From NCBI GenBank assembly GCA_965206365.1, contig CBDBJL010000024.1:1-64000 (forward strand): a DNA stretch of 64,000 nt, written 5' to 3'. Origin of the DNA: CBDBJL01 sp965206365 (GTDB lineage Bacteria > Pseudomonadota > Alphaproteobacteria > JABAAW01 > JAHZMA01). The position numbers and the translations under genes were made by a program. Below are positions 35,939 through 45,662 of the stretch, piece by piece; position 1 is the first letter of the stretch, and the number at the start of each line of letters is the position of its first letter. The notes under the pieces were generated by a model. That model was given only the letters and a program-made list of their open reading frames with translations. It made no database searches and was not told the origin of the DNA.

Positions 35939-36265
35939 ATGAGTCATGATAGTGAAGCAATAAAAAAGATAGAGCAAAAAATTACAGCAAATAAAGCTGC
36001 GCTAAAGGTTAATGTAGCAGAAACTAATCAATTAAACGCTAAAATTAAAGCTGCTAGTGTTTTTTTATCAGAAGAAATTGCGGCTATTAACAGAGATAAA
36101 AATATTAAGAATAAAGCAGCAGCAGAAAAAGAAGCGACAGATAAAAAAGAGGAAAATGTTCAATTTTTTAAGGATAAAATAGCACGTAAAAAGAAAGAAT
36201 CCTTGAGTATCGATGCAAAAAAAGCAGAATTGGCAATGAAATTACGGATCTTAGAAAATTATTAA
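35939..36265 (+). CDS. small charged coiled-coil protein, function unknown
   Basis: A 108-residue hydrophilic protein very rich in Lys, Ala and Glu, and with no cysteine. Heptad-like patterns run through nearly the whole length (AIKKIEQKITANKAALKV, FFKDKIARKKKESLSI), so it is probably a long coiled coil. No signal peptide or membrane segment. AGGAA precedes the ATG at 35939. It is convergent with the next gene, 5 bp away. I do not recognise a family. Confidence 0.6.
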   Translation: MSHDSEAIKKIEQKITANKAALKVNVAETNQLNAKIKAASVFLSEEIAAINRDKNIKNKAAAEKEATDKKEENVQFFKDKIARKKKESLSIDAKKAELAMKLRILENY

Positions 36266-36270
36266 AGGTT

Positions 36271-36780
36271 TTATAAAACTGGGAGATGGAGATAGTAATT
36301 GAGTGATTTTTTGTATACATTACGGATATTCTTCATTGATGTCTCGTAACCTGCTATTTTTCGATGTAATTCTCCAGGCGTCGTATGTAAAAAATAAGAA
36401 CAGCTTCGTAAATAAGTAATTATATTTTTTGTTTTAATAAGGTTTTCCGCAACAAATGCATCAAAAACATTTTGAAATTTTTCAGTGCGGGCGCGCCTTG
36501 CCTGCATGTGTTTTTGAATCAGGCGGTGATATTCTTGCCTTGGGAAAATACCGCCTTCAGGAAATAGGGTTACTATTTCTAAAGCCTCCCTAGCCTCAAC
36601 ATCTTTCCCTACTACCACCGTACGCATTATTATTAAATTCATGGCTCTATAAGCTTCTTCAGGGCTGTCTTTGTCGGCTAGCATAGCAACCAGACATTCT
36701 TCTGACCCATAAGCCGGATGGCTGGCTATGCAAGCCAAGCTAGAAATAATCAGCAAAAAACGGATAAGTGAATAAATCAT
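36271..36780 (-). CDS. hypothetical exported protein
   Basis: A 169-residue protein with a signal peptide (IYSLIRFLLIISSLACIAS, likely cleaved near HPAYG-SE). The mature part is mostly helical and charged, with MQARRARTEKFQNVFDAF and two cysteines (ECLVAML and YLRSCSYF) that could form a disulfide. No family was recognised. It lies in the accessory region between a coiled-coil gene and an ankyrin gene. Confidence 0.6.
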   Translation of the reverse strand: MIYSLIRFLLIISSLACIASHPAYGSEECLVAMLADKDSPEEAYRAMNLIIMRTVVVGKDVEAREALEIVTLFPEGGIFPRQEYHRLIQKHMQARRARTEKFQNVFDAFVAENLIKTKNIITYLRSCSYFLHTTPGELHRKIAGYETSMKNIRNVYKKSLNYYLHLPVL

Positions 36781-37067
36781 GATGCAGGTAAATCCTTTTG
36801 ATTATCAATTTATTCCCTGCCCCACTTTGGAATTGAGCAGTGATCATAAAAAATTTTTTAAATTTTGTCAATATTAATAAAAATTCTATTTTTAACGGAG
36901 TTTTACCCCTGTTGAACCGAACTAAAGAAAGGACTTTGCTTCAAGGGGGCGGGCAATTTTAGAGGTAAAAAATCGGAATCATGATCATCCATCTTCACCC
37001 TTGCAATTTATTTCCATCTATTTTATATATTATCAGTTAGGAATTTTTATGATCTGGAGTAAGAATT
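36781..37067. other. spacer upstream of the first ankyrin gene
   Basis: AT-rich, no gene. A GGAG ribosome binding site for the downstream gene lies at its right end. Confidence 0.3.
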
Positions 37068-38291
37068 ATGCGCGCAACAAAAATAATGGTCATAACAAAA
37101 ATAATGATCATTAGGGTTTTATTTTTTATACTAGTAGCCATGCTTACAATGAACCTAGCATCGGCAAAAGATAAGAGGCTTAGCAAAACAGATATTGAGC
37201 TTGCTCAATGGTATATGGTGTTGGCTAATTCTTCCGTTATAGGCAGTAATACTATTCGTAATGAAGATGTTTCTAACATTATTGCGGCGTTAAAAAAGCT
37301 AAAAAAACAAAATAGAGAAAAATTATTAAATGCTGATGTAGAAATTATTGATCATGCGGCGATCTTATTAGTAAGTACCAGCAAAGCAGATTTACAAAAA
37401 ATTGTGCCCATTAAAAATATTGAACGACGCGATTTGATCCAAATTCGTCAAGTCAGCGAAGGTTCTACACCGCTGATGATTGCAATACATAACTATAATT
37501 ATGAAAAGGCATTATTGCCGTTAATTAAATATTATATTGAGGCAGGTGCTAACCTTAACATACGTGATATTGTGAGTGGTGACACTGCATTGATGCGTAG
37601 TTATGATATAGAATTAATAAAATTATTAATCAGTAAGGGAGCCGATATAAAAATTAAAAATAATTATGGTGACAATCTGTTATTCACACGTTCCGACAAT
37701 ATTGATATTGTAAAATTGCTTGTCAAAAATGGTATTGATATCAATGCCCGCAATGATAGTGGGAGGACAGCTTTGATGTCAGTTCATAATCTAGAAGTCG
37801 CTCGATTTTTAATAGATAATGGTGCCGATATTCATGTGCAAGATGATTGGGGTGAAACTGCCTTAGCATTGGTAACTAATGTAGGCGTTGCTCGGTTATT
37901 ACTTGAAAATGGCGCGAATATAAATCATATCAATAAAGAAGGTCGCACGGTTTTAATGAATTATAGACCTGCTGAAATTGTTCGTTTGTTAATTGACAAA
38001 GGTGCTGATATTCATGCTGTTGACGAGCGCGGGAATAATGCATTAATGTATTTAAATTCCCCTGAATCTGCTAGTTTATTAATAAAAAAAGGGATTAATA
38101 TTAATATTAGAAACGAATATCGTGAGACCCCTTTAATGATTAATACGGATACTGGAATTTTGAGAGTTTTGCTGCAGTCGGGTGCTGATTTAAATGCAAT
38201 AAATGCCTATGGGGAAACCAAGGCTGATTTATCTAGTTCTGATGAGGTGAAAGCAGTATTGGCTGAATTTACAAAAAGTGATAGCAATTAA
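37068..38291 (+). CDS. exported ankyrin-repeat protein with short repeats
   Basis: A 407-residue protein with a hydrophobic N-terminal signal (IIRVLFFILVAMLTMNLASA, residues about 14-33). After a helical region to about residue 135, about nine ankyrin-like repeats follow. Examples are GRTALMSVHNLEVARFLIDN, GETALALVTNVGVARLLLEN and ETPLMINTDTGILRVLLQSG. The repeats are about 30 residues, not the usual 33, because the loop between the two helices is shortened. GGAG precedes the ATG. Function is unknown; ankyrins bind proteins, and exported ones are often host-directed in intracellular bacteria. Confidence 0.88.
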   Translation: MRATKIMVITKIMIIRVLFFILVAMLTMNLASAKDKRLSKTDIELAQWYMVLANSSVIGSNTIRNEDVSNIIAALKKLKKQNREKLLNADVEIIDHAAILLVSTSKADLQKIVPIKNIERRDLIQIRQVSEGSTPLMIAIHNYNYEKALLPLIKYYIEAGANLNIRDIVSGDTALMRSYDIELIKLLISKGADIKIKNNYGDNLLFTRSDNIDIVKLLVKNGIDINARNDSGRTALMSVHNLEVARFLIDNGADIHVQDDWGETALALVTNVGVARLLLENGANINHINKEGRTVLMNYRPAEIVRLLIDKGADIHAVDERGNNALMYLNSPESASLLIKKGININIRNEYRETPLMINTDTGILRVLLQSGADLNAINAYGETKADLSSSDEVKAVLAEFTKSDSN

Positions 38292-38438
38292 AAAATAAGA
38301 ATTCTATCGTAAAATTCAAACGATGAACTATCTAATTTGCTATTGATTCTTATGAAAAATCCGCTAGCGTAAGGATCTGAAAACCATACTGGCATTTGCA
38401 GAAAATAGTGACCCACCCCCCTGCTAGGACTATTATTT
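38292..38438. other. spacer after the first ankyrin gene
   Basis: AT-rich spacer with no gene seen. Together with the ankyrin remnant and the spacer to 38647 it makes the gap between the two ankyrin genes. Confidence 0.3.
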
Positions 38439-38540
38439 ATGAAGATCCAATTATTGATTTTTTCCTATGGTGTTGATGTTAAAGGACTATATGATAGTGA
38501 TCAGAACTTTACGAGTTTGTCTTTTTTTGATGATTATTGA
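38439..38540 (+). pseudogene. ankyrin-repeat gene remnant
   Basis: A 33-codon frame reads MKIQLLIFSYGVDVKGLYDS then a short tail. The first part has the second-helix and loop pattern of ankyrin repeats (LLI...YGVDV). It is too short to be a gene and sits between two ankyrin genes, so it is probably a leftover of a third one or of one end of a neighbour. Flanking frames are closed. Confidence 0.45.
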
Positions 38541-38647
38541 ATAAAAATCGATGTTCCCTCTAACGAATAAAGTTACTGATGGTGCATCTCTTCGTTCATA
38601 CCCCTTCATTTATGGGGATAGCATTTTTTTTGAAAGGAGCATGCTTT

Positions 38648-41236
38648 ATGGCAAAATTAAAGATAAAAATTAAAAAACCAATTTCATTTTCGGGTTTCAT
38701 TCTGCTCAGTGCTTTTATTGGTTGGGGCAGTTTGCTTTTTCTGGCAACTTACGATGATTTTAGTGATCAGGAAATTGTCTGGGTTGAAGAAACAGATTCC
38801 CTTGCGGAAAGTGAAACCATAACAGAGGCTGAAGAAACAGATTCCCTTGCGGAAAGTGAAACCATAACAGAGGCTGAAGAAACAGATTCCCTTGCGGAAA
38901 GTGAAACCATAACAGAGGCTGAAGAAACAGATTCCCTTGCGGAAAGTGAAACCATAACAGAGGCTGAGGAAACAGACTCCCTTGCGGAAAGTGAAACGAT
39001 AACAGAGGCTGAGGAGATAGGGGAAACAAATCCAGTTCCTAGAGTAACAGATTATGATTATATGGATGAGCAGAATGCAACCCTTTTAGATGTTCAAGGG
39101 TTGCTGGTAAGGGGCATTGATATTAATAGCGAAAATGACAATGACAACACCTTATTGTATAGTGCTCTTCTTTACAAAAGGGATGAGATTGCAATTTTTC
39201 TAATTGAAGAGGGGGCGGATGTAAATATAAGATCTGATTATGGAGAAACGCCTCTGCATTTGGCTTTTAATGCTGAAATGACCAAGCTTTTGCTAGATGC
39301 TGGGGCAGATGTAAATGCGAAAAATAAAAAAGGAAACACACCTCTTCATAATGCCCGCGATACTGAAGTGACCAAGCTTTTGCTGGATGCTGGGGCAGAT
39401 CTGAATGCGAAAGATGAGGATGGCAAAACGCCTCTGCATCATGTCCGCAATGCTGAAATGACCAAGCTTTTGCTAGATGCGGGGGCGGATGTGAATGCGA
39501 AAGATAAGGATGGAAAAACGCCTCTCCATGATTTCCATAATGCGAAAATCACCAAGCTTTTGCTAGATGCTGGGGCAGATGTAAATGCGAAAAATAAAAA
39601 AGGAAACACACCTCTTCATAATGCCCGCGATACTGAAGTGACCAAGCTTTTGCTGGATGCTGGGGCGGATGTGAATGCGAAAGATGAGGATGGCAGAACG
39701 CCTCTGTATCATATCCGCGATACTAAAATCACCAAATTTTTGCTAGATGCGGGGGCAGATCTGAATGCGAAAGATAAGGGTGGAAAGACGCCTTTGCATC
39801 ATGCCCGCAATATTGAACGTATCAGGGTTTTGCTAGATGCGGGGGCGGATGCAAATGTGAAAGATGAGGGTGGAAAGACGCCTCTGTATGATTATCTTCG
39901 CTATATTGAGAGCATTAATCTTTTGCTGGATGCGGGGGCGGATGTGAATAAGAAAGCTGAGGGTAGAGGCACGCCTTTGCATGATTATCTTCACTATACT
40001 GAGAGCGTTCAGTTTTTGTTGGATGCCGGGGCGGATGTGAATGCGAAAGATGAGGATGGCAGAACGCCTCTGTATCATATCCGCGATACTAAAATCACCA
40101 AATTTTTGCTGGATGCGGGGGCGGATGTGAATGCGAAAGATGAGGATGGCAAAACGCCTCTGCATCATGCCCGCAATGCTGAAATGACCAAGCTTTTGCT
40201 GGATGCTGGGGCAGATCTGAATGCGAAAGATGAGGATGGCAAAACGCCTCTGCATCATGCCCGCAATGCTGAAATGACCAAGCTTTTGCTAGATGCGGGG
40301 GCGGATGCAAATGTGAAAGATGAGGGTGGAAAGACGCCTCTGTATGATTATCTTCGCTATATTGAGAGCATTAATCTTTTGCTGGATGCGGGGGCGGATG
40401 TGAATAAGAAAGCTGAGGGTAGAGGCACGCCTTTGCATGATTATCTTCACTATACTGAGAGCGTTCAGTTTTTGTTGGATGCCGGGGCGGATGTGAATGC
40501 GAAAGATGAGGATGGCAGAACGCCTCTGTATCATATCCGCGATACTAAAATCACCAAATTTTTGCTGGATGCGGGGGCGGATGTGAATGCGAAAGATGAG
40601 GATGGCAAAACGCCTCTGCATCATGCCCGCAATGCTGAAATGACCAAGCTTTTGCTGGATGCTGGGGCAGATCTGAATGCGAAAGATGAGGATGGCAAAA
40701 CGCCTCTGCATCATGCCCGCAATGCTGAAATGACCAAGCTTTTGCTAGATGCGGGGGCGGATGCAAATGTGAAAGATGAGGGTGGAAAGACGCCTCTGTA
40801 TGATTATCTTCGCTATATTGAGAGCATTAATCTTTTGCTGGATGCGGGGGCGGATGTGAATAAGAAAGCTGAGGGTAGAGGCACGCCTTTGCATGATTAT
40901 CTTCACTATACTGAGAGCGTTCAGTTTTTGTTGGATGCCGGGGCGGATGTGAATGCGAAAGATGAGGATGGCAGAACGCCTCTGTATCATATCCGCGATA
41001 CTAAAATCACCAAATTTTTGCTGGATGCGGGGGCGGATGTGAATGCGAAAGATGAGGATGGCAAAACGCCTCTGCATCATGCCCGCAATGCTGAAATGAC
41101 CAAGCTTTTGCTGGATGCTGGGGCAGATCTGAATGCGAAAGATGAGGATGGAGGCACGCCTGCGCACAGCATCGATGATCCTCAGAGTCTTAAGCTTTTA
41201 CGAGATGTCGAGGTAGATATTGAAAGCGAGAAGTGA
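38648..41236 (+). CDS. membrane-anchored ankyrin-repeat protein with large internal tandem repeats
   Basis: Start at 38648 (RBS GGAGC) gives 862 residues; an upstream frame to 38579 is unneeded. One membrane helix (FSGFILLSAFIGWGSLLFLAT, about residues 14-34) is followed by five copies of the 15-residue acidic linker ETDSLAESETITEAE. Then come about 23 short ankyrin repeats such as DGKTPLHHARNAEMTKLLLD. The repeats are 30-31 residues, lacking about three residues between the helices. Five of them form a 152-residue superunit repeated nearly three times with near-identical DNA, so the gene expanded recently and may vary in length between strains. Likely surface or periplasmic; target unknown. 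Confidence 0.9.
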   Translation: MAKLKIKIKKPISFSGFILLSAFIGWGSLLFLATYDDFSDQEIVWVEETDSLAESETITEAEETDSLAESETITEAEETDSLAESETITEAEETDSLAESETITEAEETDSLAESETITEAEEIGETNPVPRVTDYDYMDEQNATLLDVQGLLVRGIDINSENDNDNTLLYSALLYKRDEIAIFLIEEGADVNIRSDYGETPLHLAFNAEMTKLLLDAGADVNAKNKKGNTPLHNARDTEVTKLLLDAGADLNAKDEDGKTPLHHVRNAEMTKLLLDAGADVNAKDKDGKTPLHDFHNAKITKLLLDAGADVNAKNKKGNTPLHNARDTEVTKLLLDAGADVNAKDEDGRTPLYHIRDTKITKFLLDAGADLNAKDKGGKTPLHHARNIERIRVLLDAGADANVKDEGGKTPLYDYLRYIESINLLLDAGADVNKKAEGRGTPLHDYLHYTESVQFLLDAGADVNAKDEDGRTPLYHIRDTKITKFLLDAGADVNAKDEDGKTPLHHARNAEMTKLLLDAGADLNAKDEDGKTPLHHARNAEMTKLLLDAGADANVKDEGGKTPLYDYLRYIESINLLLDAGADVNKKAEGRGTPLHDYLHYTESVQFLLDAGADVNAKDEDGRTPLYHIRDTKITKFLLDAGADVNAKDEDGKTPLHHARNAEMTKLLLDAGADLNAKDEDGKTPLHHARNAEMTKLLLDAGADANVKDEGGKTPLYDYLRYIESINLLLDAGADVNKKAEGRGTPLHDYLHYTESVQFLLDAGADVNAKDEDGRTPLYHIRDTKITKFLLDAGADVNAKDEDGKTPLHHARNAEMTKLLLDAGADLNAKDEDGGTPAHSIDDPQSLKLLRDVEVDIESEK
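38789..39013 (+). repeat. five tandem copies of a 45-bp repeat
   Basis: Each unit encodes ETDSLAESETITEAE. The first four units are almost identical in DNA and the fifth differs at about three positions. It forms the acidic linker between the membrane helix and the ankyrin domain. Confidence 0.95.
39824..41150 (+). repeat. 456-bp tandem repeat, nearly three copies
   Basis: The same sequence recurs with a period of exactly 456 bp; the unit landmark beginning GAAAGATGAGGATGGCAGAA is at 40045, 40501 and 40957. By eye the copies are identical. The homologous region runs from about 39824 to 41150. Each unit is a multiple of three and holds five ankyrin repeats of 30, 30, 30, 31 and 31 residues. 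An older, diverged version lies upstream (39250-39820). Confidence 0.93.
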
Positions 41237-41596
41237 AAATAAAATACTCTTTGTTCTTATAGCAGGGTATATAGCTCTTAACATGACCGAACTTGGTTTT
41301 GTTTATTAAATTCGCATGCTGAGGATAATGAATTGAAAAATGCATTTTGCTACGAGGTTATTAGTGAGGCTCGTGACTTTTTAATTCGTTAGGGGTAATA
41401 CAATGAAGGTAAATGTGCTTATGAAAAATTCTCAATCTCTAAACTAGCTTTTACGATTTTTTGTCAAAACACTTCATAAAATATTTTCAATTCATAGTGC
41501 AAGGGATATTATTTATGGGGAATTCATTTCTCGTAGCATATATTTTCTTCTTACAAAATGGTGAAGTATGTGCCCCCCTTAAATCGCAAGCCTTGT
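41237..41596. other. intergenic region, no gene seen
   Basis: A 360-bp AT-rich spacer between the ankyrin gene and the convergent yeiH-type gene. No open frame of note. A GCCCCCCTTAA tract occurs at about 41572, matching one arm of the hairpin at 35.7 kb but without its partner arm. Confidence 0.3.
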
Positions 41597-42616
41597 TTAT
41601 AAAAACCAGACTGTAAATGCCAAGGCTGCGCCCAATAATGCCAAAGTTTCTATCAGAAGTACACCAATATGGGTACGCTTAACCCCCGCCATTTGCGCCA
41701 ATGATGATTTAATGCCTAAAGCTGAAATGGCAATAATCAATAAACTACGAGACAAAATATTAAGCCATTCTACAAGCAATGCCGGCAATAAAGAAAAGCT
41801 ATTCAATAAGGCTAACAATAGGAAAATCACTACAAACCAAGGGATTCGAGCATATTTTTGTCCTGATTGTTTGGGTATTATAAAAATAGCAATAAAAATA
41901 ACGACAGGCAACATGCAAACTCGTAAAATTTTTACCAAAGTAGCGGTGTCACCCACTGATTCAGATACCGAATAGCCAGCTCCTACCACTTGGGCAACAT
42001 CATGAATGGTTGCACCAAGTAAAAAACCAATTTGCAATTGATTTAACTTAAGAATGCTAAATAAAATAGGGTAGGCTACCATTGCAACTGTTGAAAGCGT
42101 GGTGACACCAATAATAACAAACAGGGTGTTTCGTTCTAAAAATTTTTGTTGCGGAATAATGCTTGCCATTGCCAAAGCTGCTGAGGCACCACAAATGCCA
42201 ACGGCTCCGCCGGTAAGCAGAGCAAAATGCCAACTTTTATGCATTATTTTACAAGAAATAAAGGCAAGCAACAATGTAAAAGTAATCAGAAGCGGAATTG
42301 CCAATAGCATTTCTATTTTTAACTGCATGAGATCCTGGGGTACAATGCGTACCCCCAAAAACCCCACTCCCAATTTTAGCAAGCTGGTGGAGGTGAATTG
42401 AATGCCAGCTTTGCATTTTCTAGATTCTGTCAAAAAACTGATTGCCATGCCAATTAATAATGCAAATAGCATAATTGGTGCACCGTAATGGGTGCCAAGT
42501 GAATAGGCAACCAATCCAACAAGCGTAGAGATCATGATTCCAGGATAAAAAAGGATAAGTTTGCGTTTACTCTTTTGGGATATTTTTTGGATGATGAAGG
42601 TTATTTTTTGCATCAA
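41597..42616 (-). CDS. YeiH family putative membrane transporter (UPF0324)
   Basis: A 339-residue integral membrane protein with about ten hydrophobic helices. The family motifs are GIQFTSTSLLKLGVGFLGVRI, GGAVGICGASAALAMASIIP and the GATIHDVAQVVGAGYSVSE block near residue 205. YeiH proteins are proposed sulfate or small-anion exporters, but substrates are poorly supported. It is a single gene facing the ankyrin gene and shows no lesion, in contrast to its surroundings. Confidence 0.88.
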   Translation of the reverse strand: MMQKITFIIQKISQKSKRKLILFYPGIMISTLVGLVAYSLGTHYGAPIMLFALLIGMAISFLTESRKCKAGIQFTSTSLLKLGVGFLGVRIVPQDLMQLKIEMLLAIPLLITFTLLLAFISCKIMHKSWHFALLTGGAVGICGASAALAMASIIPQQKFLERNTLFVIIGVTTLSTVAMVAYPILFSILKLNQLQIGFLLGATIHDVAQVVGAGYSVSESVGDTATLVKILRVCMLPVVIFIAIFIIPKQSGQKYARIPWFVVIFLLLALLNSFSLLPALLVEWLNILSRSLLIIAISALGIKSSLAQMAGVKRTHIGVLLIETLALLGAALAFTVWFL

Positions 42617-42800
42617 GCTACGCCTTTGTTCATTGTTGGAAATATATGCTAAACTGGCATATATTTATGCCTATAATCACATATAAACTCGTTATAGGCA
42701 AGTGAATTTTAGGTTATTTTGCCACAATTTTGGTGCTAAATTATTGAATTTATGTCAGGATTAGGGTATTTCAAATTTATCGTAAGCGTGGCGATTAATC

Positions 42801-44053
42801 ATGGTCAGATTTCTTTTTCATTGCAAAAAACACATGAGTCATTTGTTGTTTGGCATTATTTTTTGCGTGTATTCGTTTAGCTTGGTTCAAGATTTTGATG
42901 AAGATGAACTTATTATTGCCAATGAAGATTTGCAACCGAAAATACAATTAGCTGATTTTATTTTCACCAAATTGGGTGTTGCCCAAGCGCAAAACAAGAA
43001 GTTAGAGAGAAAAACTTATCGTATAAATTTTGGCGTTAATATTCATTGGCGATGGGGTAGTTTTTGAAGGGTTTTCTCCGATGGCTGTGGTTTTGCCGAA
43101 AACAAACATTATTACCACATTAACCCCTAGTAAAATTGATAGTTTGCAGGGGCAAGATCAGCCAATATTATCTGTGTTTCCAATCTTTAAAATAGAGCTA
43201 CAGCTGTATCGTTTTACGAATTTTCGCAGTGATAAAGTTACCGATGAAGGATTTCAAAAACTGTTAAGAACAAATCTTGATTTTGGATATCATCCCTTTC
43301 CTGGATTCAACCATAAATTACATTATAGAGCAGATCAAGATGAAGCAAACAAGCAAGCTTGTTATTTTATCCCAATTGGATCAACCTTGCATTTACAACC
43401 TATCAAGGATCGATATTACAGCACCTTTAATGCGTACAGATACGGCGATTAGTCAAGTTAACTATCAAGCTAACCCTAATCCTCCCCCTTCGAATCTCTA
43501 TTTCACCCCCGCAACGGTGGATATTGCGCCGGTTTATGTGAGTGAGCAAAAATCTTACTTATTTTACCCAAAAATAATGATGCGTGGCTTTGAAGTCGCA
43601 CTCCCTATCGGCAGTCGATTTACGTTATGTGCAGAAGAATCAGAAATAGAAACCTTAAAAGGACTAGGTTTTCATGGCAGACATGAATTCACCATTCATC
43701 CTGAACATTACAATTACGCACCAACTTATATTGGTGCGGTTGATAGAGCTGCGTTAGAATTTTTGGATGCAATTGGCTCTGATTATGTGCAAATATCAAA
43801 TATTGCTAACTATGTTTCTAACCCAGTGCAACGTGAACCTCTGCTACAAGCCACAGCTTTATATGCAGTTAAAATTATTACTTCGGCATCAGGTGTGCTT
43901 TACACAGGAAAAAAATGGCGAACCAGTTTCACGCGTATAAAAGTAAAAACATTGCTTTTGGGTCCGCAAGATCTTAGAATTCTTCAGGCCTATAACCGCC
44001 TGATTGATTTTGATCAACCCGCTCCTGTTATCATTACCGAAAATACCGATTAA
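42801..44053 (+). pseudogene. broken gene for an unknown exported protein (two frame changes)
   Basis: Three overlapping frames read as one gene. The first (42801) has a hydrophobic start (MSHLLFGIIFCVYSFSLVQ) and ends at 43067. A second frame (about 43030-43452: IFIGDGVVFEGFSPMAVV ... PFPGFNHKLHYRADQDE) and a third (to 44053: ISQVNYQANPNPPPSNLYFT ... FEVALPIGSRFTLCAEESE) follow. The frame changes fall near 43027, in a T-rich run, and near 43430. The joined product would be about 410 residues, with an export signal and mostly beta-like sequence. No family was recognised. Confidence 0.55.
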
Positions 44054-44707
44054 TGCAATGATTACGCATCAAAATTTTTCTACTTATCGACTCATCGGAG
44101 AAAATAATTAACATCATATTGGGATCAGCATTGGTGAGTTTGCGATTGGCAGGGGCAAGAATGCTTTTTCTCGTTATCATTTTACCGAAGATATCGCATT
44201 GGCACTATCGATTGGCAAAATAACACTAACAAACAACTCGTTCAATCCTGAAGAGCTTGATGATTCTAATGGTTACACCACACAAGCTAGTTTTAAGTAA
44301 GCTTGACATTGTTTTTTGCCATTATCATTACGATGTTGGCGAGTCTGATTCGTAATGGCAGTCAGGCAAGAAACGCTTCAAAGCATTTTACCTCGTTTTG
44401 CTGGCGCAATGTTAAAGGCGGATGCCGTAAAATCTTGATATTATTGGGGATAAAACTGAAACAGCGATCATGTTCCACAAGTTTTAATACCAAAAATACC
44501 AGCATAACCAAATCACTGCAAATGTGAAATATTTCTGAGCAATGGCTTCGATAAAATAACGCATATTTAAATTTGATGATAAGATTTTATCTATGTGTGG
44601 GCAGGCAAAAATCAAGTCTAAAAATCTTTGTTGGTGTGATTTTTTGCTGACAAAGTTTAAAAATCGTTTACAGTGGATAGATATCAATTTTATGAGGAAC
44701 GGCAATC
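44054..44707 (+). pseudogene. decayed coding remnants, family unknown
   Basis: After the previous pseudogene the frame HHIGISIGEFAIGRGKNAFS continues to a stop at about 44300, preceded by stops, like the end of a lost gene. At about 44355 the frame MAVRQETLQSILPRFAGAM breaks near 44425, and a shifted frame reads LDIIGDKTETAIMFHKF to a stop. Neither is recognised. There is no start with a ribosome binding site and full-length frame, so I treat it as decay. The last 100 bases are spacer to the dienelactone hydrolase gene. Confidence 0.4.
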
Positions 44708-45454
44708 ATGAAAATTCAGACCCAAAAATTATCGCTGTATTTGATTCTTCTATTGGGCATAATTTCTCCACATTCTATGGCATTTGCGGGGCAGAATGTT
44801 GAATATGGTCAAAATTATCAAGGCTATCTTGCCGTGCCCGAAAGCACCAAAGCTGCGCCAGCGATTTTGTTGATTCATGAATGGTGGGGGCTAAACCAAG
44901 ATATAAAAAATAAAGCGGATGAATTTGCCCGCCAGGGTTATGTGGCACTAGCAGTAAATATGTATGGCAAGCCAGCTAGTAATGATCCCGCTCAAGCTCG
45001 CAAAATGGCAAGTGCAGTTCGCAACAATATCGATGAGGCGTTCAAAAACCTAAATGCCGGGATCGGGTTTCTGAAGAATTCCACAATGGTCGATGCCACG
45101 CGCTTAGCATCGGTGGGTTGGTGTTTTGGTGGGGGTTGGTCTTACCAAATTGCAAAAAACAATTTGGGCGTTAAAGCTTCGGTAATTTATTACGGGCGCT
45201 TCAATCCAGAAGATGATTTGGCAACAATGCGCGCCAAGATCTTAGGGCATTTTGCCGAGAAAGATCGTGGCATTACGCTAGATGCTGTGAATGCATTTGA
45301 AGCAAAATTAAATACGCTTGATGGGACGCATCAGATTTTTATCTACCCCAATACCCAGCATGGATTTGCCAACCCGAATAGCAAAATTTATGATCAAGAA
45401 GCTACAAAAAAAGCGACAGCACGAACGTTGGAATTTTTAAAACGGGTAATGTAA
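44708..45454 (+). CDS. exported dienelactone hydrolase family protein
   Basis: A 248-residue alpha/beta hydrolase with a signal peptide (YLILLLGIISPHSMAFA). The dienelactone hydrolase pattern is clear: LLIHEWWGLNQDIKNKADEFA, the cysteine nucleophile in GWCFGGG, an acidic residue in HFAEKD and the histidine in YPNTQHGFANP. The usual cytosolic family thus has a periplasmic member here, length normal. Natural substrate unknown; many relatives act on esters or lactones broadly. It stands alone amid decayed DNA. Confidence 0.9.
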   Translation: MKIQTQKLSLYLILLLGIISPHSMAFAGQNVEYGQNYQGYLAVPESTKAAPAILLIHEWWGLNQDIKNKADEFARQGYVALAVNMYGKPASNDPAQARKMASAVRNNIDEAFKNLNAGIGFLKNSTMVDATRLASVGWCFGGGWSYQIAKNNLGVKASVIYYGRFNPEDDLATMRAKILGHFAEKDRGITLDAVNAFEAKLNTLDGTHQIFIYPNTQHGFANPNSKIYDQEATKKATARTLEFLKRVM

Positions 45455-45662
45455 TTTTATAATCTATATTTCTGCGGGGCGCGCGATATCGCTTCTTGGT
45501 GCCCTTGTAGCGTAAGTGCGGGTAGTTTACGAAAACTCCGTTTGGATAAGAGTTTTAGATTCCCCTATCATTCCCTTAAAGTCAATCCTCAATTTCCATA
45601 AAATTATCGATCATTTGTGCCTCTTGTAATCATTGTCGATACTGGTTTTGCAAAATTTACGG

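Noticed and set aside
39824..41150. CRISPR array or long antisense genes in the ankyrin region
   Set aside because: The repeats are contiguous 456-bp coding units with no spacers. The long minus-strand frames there only mirror the repeat code of the ankyrin gene.
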